From Pseudomonas lini (lineage in GTDB: Bacteria; Pseudomonadota; Gammaproteobacteria; Pseudomonadales; Pseudomonadaceae): a stretch of 64,000 nucleotides of DNA. The notes beneath the pieces were generated by a model. The model had not been told where the DNA came from, did no database searches, and saw only the letters and a list, made by a program, of their open reading frames with translations. The stretch is from contig NZ_OZ061318.1 in the NCBI RefSeq assembly GCF_964063345.1, positions 6,014,001 through 6,078,000 of the forward strand, in the 5' to 3' direction. Every line of letters starts with the position of its first letter. The first letter of the stretch is position 1. This document shows, in pieces, positions 19,002 through 29,018 of this stretch. A program made the translations under genes and the position numbers.

Positions 19002-19240
19002 AGCCTCATAAGATTGGACGGGACTAATGCCTTATCGTTAGTTCGTCGTGGTCACTTTGCACTGCCTGGATTTTTCGCATGCTTTTGGTTCAGGTAATGC
19101 AGTGTCTTTTTTATTCGATTTAACTTGGTATTTCCCTGTCGGAAACCGGTGCGTGGAGTGAGTCGCGTACCCGAATCAAAAGCGTGCTGTTCGTGTTATC
19201 GGCCTTGTCCAATAAATATAACAAACAAAAGGTGTTATGA

Positions 19241-20467
<1,227 letters not shown>

Positions 20468-20572
20468 ACGCCTGAAATGACAGTGGCTGACAATCAGCCC
20501 GAATCTGCAACAACTGTCGGATAGCGAGGGCAATCTAACGCTTCTTCTCAAACAGGAAGGGAGTGGTGAGAG

Positions 20573-20600
20573 GGCGCTGAACGTTGTGACGTTCAGCGCC
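20573..20600. terminator. Strong hairpin between convergent porin and GlxA regulator
   Basis: A perfect 12-bp stem (GGCGCTGAACGT pairing with 20589-20600) has a TGTG loop. It lies between two converging genes, as a bidirectional terminator would, but neither side has a T-run. Confidence 0.5.
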
Positions 20601-20699
20601 ATCGTTGATCGAACATTGTTGAAGCTTTATTAGGCGAGTCACTCAGAGTGAGAGACAACGTCACCATCCTTTTATCCGGTGATCGAGTTTGTAATTGCG

Positions 20700-21788
20700 T
20701 CACTGTGTCGCTTTTCGCATCAACTCTTTGCGCAATTTTCCGGGGGACATGCCAAACATGTTCTGAAAATGTCGAATGAAATGAGGTGCGTCGGCGAACC
20801 CGCATTCGAAAGCGATTTCCCCTATATGTCGATCCGAGCTGATGAGGAGCCATCGGCCAAACCTGAGTCGAACCTGGCGGTAGAATTGGGCTGGCGTGTT
20901 ACTGGTTTCGGCGACAAACAGCCGCTCAAGTTGCCGTTTACTGGTACCGACAAGGTTTGCGATTGAGTCAATGTCCAAGGGTTCGGTCATGTGCTTTTCC
21001 ATCAGCATCACGGCTTCGTGCAGACGCCTGTTCGAAGAGCTGGCGTAGCCAAGAGCCTTTCGCCGGTCGACGAAACTGCCGGAACTGCTTTTTGCGACCG
21101 TCATCTGATGAACAACTTTGCCGGCCCGATCCGGGCCGCAATGCACCCCAATAAGATGAATGGCCAACTCAATTACCGAGATACCGCCTGCGCAGGTGAT
21201 CCGATCCTTGTCGATGAGGAAGTCACTGTTGCTGACAAAGCGCAATCTGGGGAACAGACGTTTCCAGTCGTCGCAATGGTAGGCATGTACGCAAGCAGTA
21301 CGTCCCTCCATCAAGCCATGTCGAGCGAGCACGAAGCTGCCCGTGCATAGACCGATCAACGGCACGTTAGCGGCTGCTGCCTGAAGCAGAAATGCCGGAT
21401 ACGTCTTTGGTGCAGCCTCAAGGGAATCAAGCAGCCCACCAATCACCACGATGTAATCAAATTGATGAGGATTGGTGAGCTCACTGTCGATAGGCACATC
21501 CAGTCCGCAGCTGGAAATGACTCTTTGCCCAGGGGTACCCAGTACTTTCCATTGGCAGCGTATCGGACGGCTCTGATCGCCCGTATCGGCGGCATGTCGC
21601 AGCGCATCGGTCAGCCCTGACAGTGACAGCAAGGGGAAGCGCGGCCACAACACAATGCCAATAGATAACTCAGTGGCGCCGCGTCGCTTTGGCGGATTTC
21701 GTGCCTGGCCATTATCAAGCCCTTCCACGAGGCTTTCGCTGGAGGCCTTGGGCAGTACGTCTCCGAAATGTCGCAAATGTTCAATCAT
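20700..21788 (-). CDS. GlxA-family (DJ-1/PfpI + AraC) transcriptional regulator
   Basis: A 362-residue regulator. Residues about 40-215 form a class I amidotransferase-like (DJ-1/PfpI) sensor with IGIVLWPRFPLLSLSGLTDAL, FDYIVVIGG and LIGLCTGSFVLA, which has a Cys at the nucleophile elbow. Residues about 255-355 form an AraC HTH pair (DIDSIANLVGTSKRQLERLF; HIGEIAFECGFADAPHFIRHF). GlxA-type regulators, such as ArgR, CdhR and GbdR, control use of arginine, carnitine and choline-related nitrogen compounds. It is divergent from an amino-acid-type ABC importer and amidase across 98 bp and very likely activates them. Confidence 0.92.
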   Translation of the reverse strand: MIEHLRHFGDVLPKASSESLVEGLDNGQARNPPKRRGATELSIGIVLWPRFPLLSLSGLTDALRHAADTGDQSRPIRCQWKVLGTPGQRVISSCGLDVPIDSELTNPHQFDYIVVIGGLLDSLEAAPKTYPAFLLQAAAANVPLIGLCTGSFVLARHGLMEGRTACVHAYHCDDWKRLFPRLRFVSNSDFLIDKDRITCAGGISVIELAIHLIGVHCGPDRAGKVVHQMTVAKSSSGSFVDRRKALGYASSSNRRLHEAVMLMEKHMTEPLDIDSIANLVGTSKRQLERLFVAETSNTPAQFYRQVRLRFGRWLLISSDRHIGEIAFECGFADAPHFIRHFQNMFGMSPGKLRKELMRKATQ

Positions 21789-21864
21789 TCATGCAAACCA
21801 TCCAACCAGTTATACCGCCGATCACCATACGATGAGCGCCTGCCCAACACCATGCTGTTCATAA

Positions 21865-21872
21865 AAAAACAA
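21865..21872 (+). promoter_or_regulatory. Crc/Hfq-type motif before the ABC binding-protein gene
   Basis: AAAAACAA matches AAnAAnAA and abuts the GAGGAG ribosome-binding site of the gene starting at 21887, the usual position for catabolite repression control of translation. Confidence 0.45.
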
Positions 21873-21886
21873 TCGAGGAGCACGTG

Positions 21887-22759
21887 ATGAAGAAGCCCAA
21901 CGTTCAACGTATTGCCGGTATCTATGCGGGTCTGCTGGTATCCATGCTGGCCTCGGTACCGGCATTCGCACTGGAAACGGTAGAGCCGGGAAGCCTGACT
22001 ATTGCGTTCAGTGGCGATATGCCGGGGACCGGTTATCAAGACAGTCGAATGGTCGGCTACGACGGTGAAATCCTTCAACAAATTTCCGAGAAGCTGGGTT
22101 TGAAAGTTAAACCTGCGTTGATGGACTGGGCCGGCACCATCGCCTCGGTGCAGGCTAAACGTGTGGATGTCATGGCCGGCACCATGGGCTGGACCGAGCA
22201 GCGCGCGAAGATCATGACCGTGAGCGATCCGATTCACTATTTCAAGAACGGCATCACCCAGACCGACAAGACCAACTGGAGCAGCCTCAAAGATTTGCAG
22301 GGCAAGAAGGTCGGCACCATCACGGGTTTCTCGTTCATCCCTGAGATGCGCAAGATCGAGGGGCTACAAGTGGCGCTGTACGACACATCCGATGCCGCTG
22401 TGCGCGATCTCCTCGCCGGGCGCATCGATGCAGTGATCGGCGATCCTCCGGTCATGCAATACGCCATTTTCCGCAACGAGCAGTGGCACCTGCACTTCAA
22501 CGCTTTCACGGATAACGATCCGAATTTCCCCCTGCTGACGGGTCTGGGCCAGGTGGTGTACGGCTTCAATAAAGGGGCCAATCCGCAGCTGGTGGCGGCC
22601 GTGAACGAGCAGATCCAGGCTCTCTGGAAAAGCTGTGAAATGCGCAAGATCGGTGCCCGCTACGGTCTGACTCAGGATGTCTGGTATGTGCCGGAAGGCA
22701 AGGATCTGAGGCTTGGTGTCGACCGCCCGGCGGACTGGAAACTGCCCGGCTGCCAGTAA
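21887..22759 (+). CDS. Family 3 ABC transporter periplasmic binding protein
   Basis: A 290-residue periplasmic binding protein of the polar-amino-acid family. The signal peptide ends SVPAFALE (about residue 28). The mature part starts GSLTIAFSGDMPGT, then VGYDGEILQQISEKLGLKVKP, DVMAGTMGWTEQRAKIM and GRIDAVIGDPPVMQYA, the normal lobe order of the family. ATG 21887 has GAGGAG six bases upstream; GTG 21884 is one codon earlier. First gene of a five-gene set with ATPase, two permeases and an amidase, so the ligand is probably an amide or amidated amino acid. It is likely activated by the divergent GlxA regulator. Confidence 0.92.
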   Translation: MKKPNVQRIAGIYAGLLVSMLASVPAFALETVEPGSLTIAFSGDMPGTGYQDSRMVGYDGEILQQISEKLGLKVKPALMDWAGTIASVQAKRVDVMAGTMGWTEQRAKIMTVSDPIHYFKNGITQTDKTNWSSLKDLQGKKVGTITGFSFIPEMRKIEGLQVALYDTSDAAVRDLLAGRIDAVIGDPPVMQYAIFRNEQWHLHFNAFTDNDPNFPLLTGLGQVVYGFNKGANPQLVAAVNEQIQALWKSCEMRKIGARYGLTQDVWYVPEGKDLRLGVDRPADWKLPGCQ

Positions 22760-22815
22760 GCGCTTGAGCGGATGAATCGGCCTGATGCCCCGTGCCGATT
22801 CATCGCCATGTCTAT

Positions 22816-22823
22816 AACAAAAA
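22816..22823 (+). promoter_or_regulatory. Crc/Hfq-type motif before the ABC ATPase gene
   Basis: AACAAAAA matches AAnAAnAA and overlaps the ribosome-binding region of the gene starting at 22837; it is the second such motif in this operon. Confidence 0.4.
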
Positions 22824-22836
22824 GAGGTTAACCAAG

Positions 22837-23625
22837 ATGTCGACCCCGTCCGAACCTGCGTTGCTGCGAGTGCATGACCTGCACAAAAGTTATGGTGATC
22901 TGGAAGTGCTCAAGGGTATCAACCTGGAATTGAAAGCCGGTGAAACCCTGTCATTGATCGGCCCCAGCGGGTCGGGAAAGTCCACTTGCCTGCGTTGCAT
23001 CAATTACCTGGAAAAACCCACTCGAGGCGATATCTGGCTGGGCGACGAGTTGATCGGGCAGATCAAGGACGGTAAACGCATACGTCTGATGAGTGATCGG
23101 GAAATGGCTCCGCAGCGACGCGAGATCGCGATGGTGTTCCAGCTCTTCTATCTCTGGCCGCATCTGAGCGTACGCGACAATGTCGCGCTGGGGCCGATCA
23201 AGGCACAGGGTACGCCGCGCAAGCAGGCCTATGAGCTGGCTGATGCCATGTTGGAAAAAGTCCATCTGCGGCACAAGGCCGAGGTCTATCCCGAGCAATT
23301 GTCCGGCGGGCAGCAACAGCGGGTCGCTATCGCCCGTGCGTTGGCTCAACAACCTAAAGTCATTCTGTTCGACGAACCGACCTCGGCGCTGGACCCCGAA
23401 CTGGTGGGTGAAGTACTGGCCGTGATTCGTGAGCTGGCGCATGAGGGCCGCACCATGATCATGGTGACCCACGAAGTGCGATTCGCTCGGGATGTGGCGG
23501 ATCGGGTGATCTTCATGGACGGCGGACACATTGTCGAGCAAGGGCCTTCGGCACAGGTAATCGACAACCCCAGCCATGAGCGCACCCGCAGCTTTCTTGG
23601 ACGCATGGCCATGGAGGGCGCTTGA
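22837..23625 (+). CDS. Amino-acid-type ABC transporter ATP-binding protein
   Basis: A 262-residue GlnQ/HisP-type ATPase. It has Walker A GPSGSGKST (about residue 40), a Q-loop MVFQLFYLWPHLSV, signature LSGGQQQRVAIARAL, Walker B VILFDEPTSALDP and the H-loop TH. ATG 22837 is chosen because AAGAGG lies ten bases upstream; a GTG at 22792 would add an unlikely basic extension. The Q-loop region reads QLFYLWPH where most homologues have Q-FNLFPH, a small variation. The stop overlaps the next permease start (TGATG). It powers uptake of the ligand caught by the preceding binding protein. Confidence 0.93.
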   Translation: MSTPSEPALLRVHDLHKSYGDLEVLKGINLELKAGETLSLIGPSGSGKSTCLRCINYLEKPTRGDIWLGDELIGQIKDGKRIRLMSDREMAPQRREIAMVFQLFYLWPHLSVRDNVALGPIKAQGTPRKQAYELADAMLEKVHLRHKAEVYPEQLSGGQQQRVAIARALAQQPKVILFDEPTSALDPELVGEVLAVIRELAHEGRTMIMVTHEVRFARDVADRVIFMDGGHIVEQGPSAQVIDNPSHERTRSFLGRMAMEGA

Positions 23626-24281
23626 TGGCGAACTTCGAGGTCTTTCTCGGGCTACTGCCCCTGTTGTTGAAAGGCGCGCTCACCGCCCTGGAAATCGCGC
23701 TGTGTTCCTTGCTGCTGGCGAGTGCCGGCGGAATAGTCCTGGCGGTGTTGCTGACGTTCGGTCGGTCACGGTTGTTGCATGGGGCGATCGGCTGTTTCAT
23801 TGAATGGATGCGCAATGTTCCCGCTCTGGCGCATCTGTTCCTGATTTATTTCGGTCTCTCCTATCTTGGCATCAACTTGCCCGCGTGGCTGGCCGCCATC
23901 GTTGGCTTGAGTCTGGTGGGCAGCGCGGTGTTGGCCGATATTTTCCGTAGCGGCTTGCAGTCGCTGCATGTCGGTCAGCATGAAGCCGGGCTGGCTGTCG
24001 GCCTGAGCCGGATGCAGATTCTGCGTTGCATCCTCTTGCCCCAGGCCCTGCGCGTAACGTTGCCGGCGTTCGCCAACTACGTCACGCAACTGGTCAAGGA
24101 CACGTCCATCGCCTCGGCCATCGCCGTGCCGGAGATCATGTTCCTGGCGCGCAATCTGGTGACCTCCACCTTCCAGACTTCACTGATCTATTTGGCTGTG
24201 ATGTGCATCTACGCCGCGATGATTTTGCCGATCGGTGTGGGATTCATTCGGCTCGAACGTCATTTTGGGAGCGCGCGATGA
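23625..24281 (+). CDS. Amino-acid-type ABC transporter permease 1
   Basis: A 218-residue HisMQ-family inner-membrane permease with about five membrane segments. The EAA loop region reads HEAGLAVGLSRMQILRCILLPQALR, the contact site for the ATPase, shown here as positions 23977-24057. ATG 23625 overlaps the ATPase stop by one base; a TTG at 23622 also exists. The stop overlaps the second permease start by four bases. It forms a heterodimeric channel with the next gene product. Confidence 0.92.
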   Translation: MANFEVFLGLLPLLLKGALTALEIALCSLLLASAGGIVLAVLLTFGRSRLLHGAIGCFIEWMRNVPALAHLFLIYFGLSYLGINLPAWLAAIVGLSLVGSAVLADIFRSGLQSLHVGQHEAGLAVGLSRMQILRCILLPQALRVTLPAFANYVTQLVKDTSIASAIAVPEIMFLARNLVTSTFQTSLIYLAVMCIYAAMILPIGVGFIRLERHFGSAR

Positions 24282-24961
24282 TCAGTTTTTTTCAGCAATA
24301 CCCAGAGTACTGGAGCGACTGGATCGCTCGCCTGTTGCTCGGTGCACGGATCAGCGCCGAATTGTCCCTGATGGGGTTCGCTCTGGCGGCCATATTGGGT
24401 GCGTTATTGGCCTGGGCGATGAGAAGCCCGAGCGTCCTCCTCAAACGGTCGGCCGCGTACTTTATTCAGAGCATGCGCGCCGTACCTCTTTTGGCATTGT
24501 TGCTGGCCCTGTATTTCGCGTTGCCCAGCCTGGGATTGACGTTGTCTGGCTATTGGGCCGGGGTCATTGGTCTGGGTTTGCAGGGCGCCGCTTACGTCGC
24601 GGAAATCCTGCGTGGCAGCCTGGATTCGCTGCATCGCGGCCAGCGCGAGGCCGCCATCGCCATCGGACTGACACCGCTGAAAGCGTTTACGTCAGTCATC
24701 CTGCCGCAAGCGATTCGCGGCATGTTGCCGCCACTGCTCAACGCCTATGTGTCGATCCTCAAGGACAGCTCATTGTGCGCCCTGATCGCTACCGAAGAGC
24801 TGATGCTGGCTGCGCGGGCCATCGCTTCGGAAACCTTCCTGCCCATGCATGTCTTTCTGCTGGTAGGGCTGTTCTATTTTGTTATCGCTTTCCCTCTTTC
24901 AATGCTGTCGCGTGTGCTTGAAAAGCACTTTTCACGCGGGCGCAAAACCCTGCGAGGTTGA
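24278..24961 (+). CDS. Amino-acid-type ABC transporter permease 2
   Basis: A 227-residue HisMQ-family permease, partner of the preceding one. Hydrophobic segments begin at LLLGARISAELSLMGFALAA, and the EAA loop is REAAIAIGLTPLKAF followed by VILPQAIR. ATG 24278 lies in an ATGA overlap with the upstream stop. The operon is tightly packed through to the amidase gene five bases downstream, which argues that import and hydrolysis belong to one pathway. Confidence 0.92.
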   Translation: MISFFQQYPEYWSDWIARLLLGARISAELSLMGFALAAILGALLAWAMRSPSVLLKRSAAYFIQSMRAVPLLALLLALYFALPSLGLTLSGYWAGVIGLGLQGAAYVAEILRGSLDSLHRGQREAAIAIGLTPLKAFTSVILPQAIRGMLPPLLNAYVSILKDSSLCALIATEELMLAARAIASETFLPMHVFLLVGLFYFVIAFPLSMLSRVLEKHFSRGRKTLRG

Positions 24962-24965
24962 ATAC

Positions 24966-26393
24966 ATGAGCACCATGGATCGAGTTACTTCCCACAGCAT
25001 TGCCCAGTTGCAGCAGGCGCTGGATGCGGGATCGCTGACTAGCGAAGCGCTGGTTCGTGCGCAACTGGCGCGCATCGAGCACTTTGACGAGCAGCTCAAT
25101 GCCTATGTCGAGGCCTATCCCACGCGAGCTCTCAATGCGGCCATCGCTGCGGATCGTCAACGTGCGGCTGGCATACGCCTGGGACCGCTGCATGGCATTC
25201 CTCTGGCGATCAAGGACTTGTTCGAGATCGATGGCCAGGCCATCACGGGTGGGTCATTGGCACAGGCACCGCGTGTTTCGAGGTTGACCGCCACCGCAGT
25301 GCAACGCCTGGAGCGTGCCGGAGCAATCATTCTTGGCAAGACCCACACAGTCGAATTCGCTTTCGGTGGCTGGGGTACCAACGCGGTGATGGGCACGCCG
25401 TGGAACCCGTGGGACCGCAACGTGCATCATGCTCCGGGTGGCTCAAGCAGCGGCTCGGCAGTGGCCGTGGCCAGTGGGTTGGCAAGCGCTGCGTTGGGCA
25501 CCGACACCGGTGGCTCGGTGCGGATTCCTGCGGGCATGTGCGGCTTGGTCGGGCTGAAAACCACGCGTGGGCTTATCAGTCGCCATGGCTTGATCGAACT
25601 GTGTCCGTCGCTGGATTCGGTGGGGCCTATCACCCACACAGTTGAAGATGCGGCGTGGATGCTGGATGCACTGCTGGGCCCGGACCCGCTGGATCCGGTT
25701 TCGGCCCAGGCGCCTGTATTCAGCGCCGCTGCCGGTCTCAATCAGTCGGTAGCCGGTTTACGCATCTGGGTGTTGCCAAAGGCCGAACGAGCGCATGTCG
25801 CTCCCGGGGTGCTCAAGGCTTACGATTTGGGGCTCGAGCAACTGGCCGCGTTGGGCATGCAACTGATCGAGCAACCGCTACCCACGTCGTTGGAGCAGTG
25901 CATGCGCATCGCGGGTGGGCTGATGAGCGCCGAAGGTTACGCCAGTCTGGGTAGCTTGTTCGAGCGCGACGATCTGCGTTTCGACCCCCATGTTCAACGC
26001 CGCGTACTCAGTGGTCGCGCCATCGACGCAGCGTCGTATATCCAGTTGCACAATCAGCGCCGCACCGCTCGGCACGCCATGCAGGAGGCCATGACCCACA
26101 TAGACGCCTGCGCTTTCCCGACTAACGCTATTGGCAGTGTGCCGTTGGATGAGGTCGATGAATATGGCACGCCACTGGCCTTGTTGGGGCGGTTCGCCAA
26201 CTTGCTGAACCTGTGTTCGGTGGCGCTGCCCATCGGGTTCGATGAAAAGTGCATGCCGGTTTCGATGCAGATTGTGGGTCGGGCATTCGCCGAACCACTG
26301 ATTCTGCGCATCGGCCATGCCTATCAACAGGTCAGCGATTGGCACACGCTACGGCCTGAAGGCTGGGAGCTGGCAGATAACGCGGTTGCGTGA
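24966..26393 (+). CDS. Amidase-signature-family amidohydrolase
   Basis: A 475-residue cytoplasmic amidase. The Ser-cisSer-Lys triad is visible: Lys in LAIKDLFEI (about residue 78), the cis-Ser in GGSSSGSAVAVASG and the nucleophile Ser in LGTDTGGSVRIPAG (positions 25497-25538). Length fits the family (GatA, AtzF, aryl or aliphatic amidases). There is no GatB/C, so it is not a tRNA amidotransferase. It lies five bases after an amide-type importer, so it probably hydrolyses the imported compound to release ammonia and a carboxylate. Start ATG 24966 or 24975. Confidence 0.9.
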   Translation: MSTMDRVTSHSIAQLQQALDAGSLTSEALVRAQLARIEHFDEQLNAYVEAYPTRALNAAIAADRQRAAGIRLGPLHGIPLAIKDLFEIDGQAITGGSLAQAPRVSRLTATAVQRLERAGAIILGKTHTVEFAFGGWGTNAVMGTPWNPWDRNVHHAPGGSSSGSAVAVASGLASAALGTDTGGSVRIPAGMCGLVGLKTTRGLISRHGLIELCPSLDSVGPITHTVEDAAWMLDALLGPDPLDPVSAQAPVFSAAAGLNQSVAGLRIWVLPKAERAHVAPGVLKAYDLGLEQLAALGMQLIEQPLPTSLEQCMRIAGGLMSAEGYASLGSLFERDDLRFDPHVQRRVLSGRAIDAASYIQLHNQRRTARHAMQEAMTHIDACAFPTNAIGSVPLDEVDEYGTPLALLGRFANLLNLCSVALPIGFDEKCMPVSMQIVGRAFAEPLILRIGHAYQQVSDWHTLRPEGWELADNAVA

Positions 26394-26434
26394 GGGATAT
26401 CTGTCGAGATCATGCTCACGCAGTAGCGACTTTC

Positions 26435-26460
26435 GGCAGTGACGATCGCGGGTCACTGCC
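26435..26460. terminator. Hairpin between convergent amidase and LysE genes
   Basis: GGCAGTGAC and GTCACTGCC form a perfect 9-bp stem with an 8-base loop. It overlaps the last codons of the LysE gene and lies 42 bases after the amidase stop, so it may end both transcripts. No T-run. Confidence 0.45.
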
Positions 26461-27046
26461 CTTGATACAACAGCGTCAACGCGAAGGCGACCAGGAGGAA
26501 GGCTGAGGTGTAATCTATCCACTTTAACCAAGAGGCGTTCAATCGTTTCACGACTGACGAGCATGCTCCCGCCAAGCCCGCCCACCATAGTGCAGACCCA
26601 AGAAATACCCCAAGCACAAGCCGTGCTCCAGTTGTCATGTCTGATTGACTGACCCCCAGCCCAGCAAAAAGCGTCACGAAACCAAGGATGGTCATTGGGT
26701 TGGACAGTGTCAGCAGGCATGTTGTCGAGTACATACCCCATAGATCCCGGGTGGTTGATGAAACGACGTCGACGCCACCTTTTCTTCGCCAGGTTTTCCA
26801 GGCCAAGTAAAGAAAGAAAACTGCACCCGCTATCCGTAAATATCGGGTATCACCGATCAGCGTCAATAATCCAGTCAGCCCAAACAGAGCCGTCAATGCA
26901 TAGGCCGCATCAGCTGTCGCCGCTCCCATCCCGGTCGTAAATCCTGCCTTGAATCCTCCTCTTAAAGTATTTTGGACACACAGTAAGCCTATCGGCCCGA
27001 CGGGAGCAGCAATTGCCAAGCCTAGTAGTATTCCCTTGATCCACAT
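26453..27046 (-). CDS. LysE/RhtB-family exporter
   Basis: A 197-residue inner-membrane exporter of amino acids or derivatives, with six hydrophobic segments. The N-terminus GLAIAAPVGPIGLLCVQNTL is the LysE family hallmark, followed by GFKAGFTTGMGAATADA and later TLSNPMTILGFVTLFAGLG. Start 27046 is chosen because AGGAG lies nine bases upstream and it begins at the first membrane segment; longer in-frame starts add an unlikely 32-residue leader. It is divergent from an AsnC/Lrp regulator gene, the usual pairing for such exporters, but that regulator is broken. Confidence 0.9.
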   Translation of the reverse strand: MWIKGILLGLAIAAPVGPIGLLCVQNTLRGGFKAGFTTGMGAATADAAYALTALFGLTGLLTLIGDTRYLRIAGAVFFLYLAWKTWRRKGGVDVVSSTTRDLWGMYSTTCLLTLSNPMTILGFVTLFAGLGVSQSDMTTGARLVLGVFLGSALWWAGLAGACSSVVKRLNASWLKWIDYTSAFLLVAFALTLLYQGQ

Positions 27047-27145
27047 GACAGGATTCTCCTTTTTCGTGGTCTCCATTTTGAATGGCTCACCTCTGCGAAT
27101 CCCATTGCGATTTGATGGTTTGCAGGCCTCTCCACCTAACAAACG

Positions 27146-27706
27146 ATGTTTTCAATGCCGATGACTGACAGACCTCTCGATCGCTTGGACAAACGCCTTT
27201 TGGCAGAACTTCAGGTAGACGCTCGTTTGAGCTTTGCTGAACTGGGAAGGCGAGTGGGGCTCTCAACGCCCGCTGCAGCCGAACGAGTTCGCAAGCTTGA
27301 AGATCGAGGTGTGCTGCGAGGATATCGAGCTGAACTCGATAGCCATTCCATTGGTTATCCGGTGACAGCATTCATTAGGCTATACGTCCCTACGGAACAC
27401 TATGCCAAGGTATTGTCGGTCATTGAGGGGATGCCTGAGGTGCGAGAGGCCCATCACGTAACAGGCGATGCTTCATTCGTACTTAAAGTTGTTGCGGCCT
27501 GATTGGCTGCGCTGGAAACGTTAATCTCCTCCTTTGATTCATATGGCGGCACCGAAACTTCGGTTGTTCTTTCGACTCGCCGGGAACCCGTGGCCTGCCT
27601 ATCAATCCCTATTAAGCTGGGTGTTCTTGATAGCCCCTTCAAACCCGCCCAGAATCAAGTCCATGGGCCATGGATCTTGTCCCATTTACTGAATGTTCAG
27701 GACTAA
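27146..27706 (+). pseudogene. AsnC/Lrp-family regulator interrupted by an in-frame stop
   Basis: An Lrp-like coding frame. LDKRLLAELQVDARLSFAEL then LSTPAAAERVRKLEDRGVL is the DNA-binding domain, and the RAM effector domain follows (TAFIRLYVPTEHYAKVLSVI, EAHHVTGDASFVLKVVAA). A TGA at 27500-27502 stops translation after 118 residues. The same frame then resumes with LAALETLISSFDSYGGTETS and TSVVLSTRREPV, the normal end of the family. So one nonsense change separates the two halves. The truncated product keeps the HTH but lacks the last strand and helix needed for oligomers. A sequencing error cannot be ruled out. It probably once controlled the divergent LysE exporter. Confidence 0.85.
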
Positions 27707-27800
27707 AGTTCGCGCACTTTACCGAGAAAAGGCCTGATGACAGCAGAACCGACTATCCTTTCGGATGGTGAACACTGCACTTTTGGCAAAAAGGGACGCC

Positions 27801-29018
27801 ATGCCAGACTATGATCGCGCCATCGGCTTCAGACTCGGCATCGCATGCGGTGATCGAACCTGTCTGCTCAGGCCCTGGATATTCAGGCCCTGGCTACCCT
27901 GGATGGCTTCAATTACGGTCTTCTGTCTTTTCACGGCAACTCCCGGATACGGCCAGAACGTGCCAGCTGCAGCGGGTGTCGAAAACGCCACGGTTACGGT
28001 GATTCAGGCGCAGGAAATCGTTTCCAGGGCCACCCTCGAAGCCGTTCGCTGGAGCGGCCCTGAATCCGGTCCGCAGGCGCTGCGGGGCAAGAGCATCGCC
28101 CTTGTCGCAGAAGATTTGCGTAACGGAGGAATTGTCGGGGTCGCGCAGGGCGCTCGCGAGGCAGCCAAGGCGATGGGCTGGACGCTGAAGATATTCGATG
28201 GCGCCGGATCATCGGCCGGGCGCGCAAAGGCCTTTTCCGATGCCCTGGCGGCGAACCCCGATGGCCTCATTTTGTGCGGCTCCGATGCCCTGGAGAACAA
28301 CGCGGCGCTCATCCTCTTCGCCAACAGGAGTGTGCCGGTGGTTGGCTGGCACGCCGGGGCACGCCCCGGGCCGATTGACGGCACGCCGGTGGCCATGAAT
28401 GTCACGACCGACCCGCTCGAAGTGGCTCGCCTCACGGCCATGGCGGCAGTGGCACAGTCAAATGGACACGCCGGCGTGGTCATCCTGACCGACTCCAAGT
28501 ACAGCATCGCGATGGCGAAAGCCAAGGCCATGGAAAACGTCATTCGGGCCTGTCAGGAATGTACGTTGCTGGAAGTGCGCGATGTCGCGATCTCCGAAAG
28601 TGGCGAGAAGATGCCGGCGATCACCAAGGAGCTGCTTCAGCACTATGGAAAGCGCTGGACCCATACGCTGGCCATCAACGATATCTATTTCGACTACTCG
28701 ATTGCCTCATTGACCAACGCCGCAATACCCAGTGACGGCATCAGTCTGTTGTCTGCCGGTGATGGCAGCGCTTCGGCTTTCTTGCGCATACAGGCAAAAA
28801 CCTACCAGACCGTTACCGTGGCCGAGCCGCTCAACCTGCATGGCTGGCAAGTGATGGATGAATTGAACCGACTGTTTGCAGGTCAGCCGGTGAGCGGCTT
28901 CGTAGCGCCGATTCACTTGGTCAATGCCGACAATATCGCTTTCGACGGCGGGAAAAAATTCCAGTACGACCCTGACAATGGCTATCGAGACATCTATCGC
29001 CACCAATGGAATCCCTGA
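27801..29018 (+). CDS. Periplasmic sugar-binding-like sensor protein
   Basis: A 405-residue periplasmic protein of the RbsB-like type 1 binding fold. A hydrophobic export segment (WMASITVFCLFTATPGYGQ) follows a basic region of about 30 residues. The mature part shows KSIALVAEDLRNGGIVGVAQ, NPDGLILCGSDALENNAALI and PVVGWHAGARPGPIDG, as in binding proteins. No permease or ATPase gene is near. Instead its 3' end overlaps the start of a membrane GAF-GGDEF-EAL protein by 13 bases, so it most likely delivers a sugar-like signal to that protein. AAGGGA precedes ATG 27801; ATG 27765 is an alternative start. Confidence 0.82.
   Translation: MPDYDRAIGFRLGIACGDRTCLLRPWIFRPWLPWMASITVFCLFTATPGYGQNVPAAAGVENATVTVIQAQEIVSRATLEAVRWSGPESGPQALRGKSIALVAEDLRNGGIVGVAQGAREAAKAMGWTLKIFDGAGSSAGRAKAFSDALAANPDGLILCGSDALENNAALILFANRSVPVVGWHAGARPGPIDGTPVAMNVTTDPLEVARLTAMAAVAQSNGHAGVVILTDSKYSIAMAKAKAMENVIRACQECTLLEVRDVAISESGEKMPAITKELLQHYGKRWTHTLAINDIYFDYSIASLTNAAIPSDGISLLSAGDGSASAFLRIQAKTYQTVTVAEPLNLHGWQVMDELNRLFAGQPVSGFVAPIHLVNADNIAFDGGKKFQYDPDNGYRDIYRHQWNP

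Noticed and set aside
27500..27502. TGA as a selenocysteine codon in the AsnC frame
   Set aside because: AsnC/Lrp proteins are not selenoproteins, no stem-loop expected of a SECIS element was evident after the codon, and a nonsense change explains the data.
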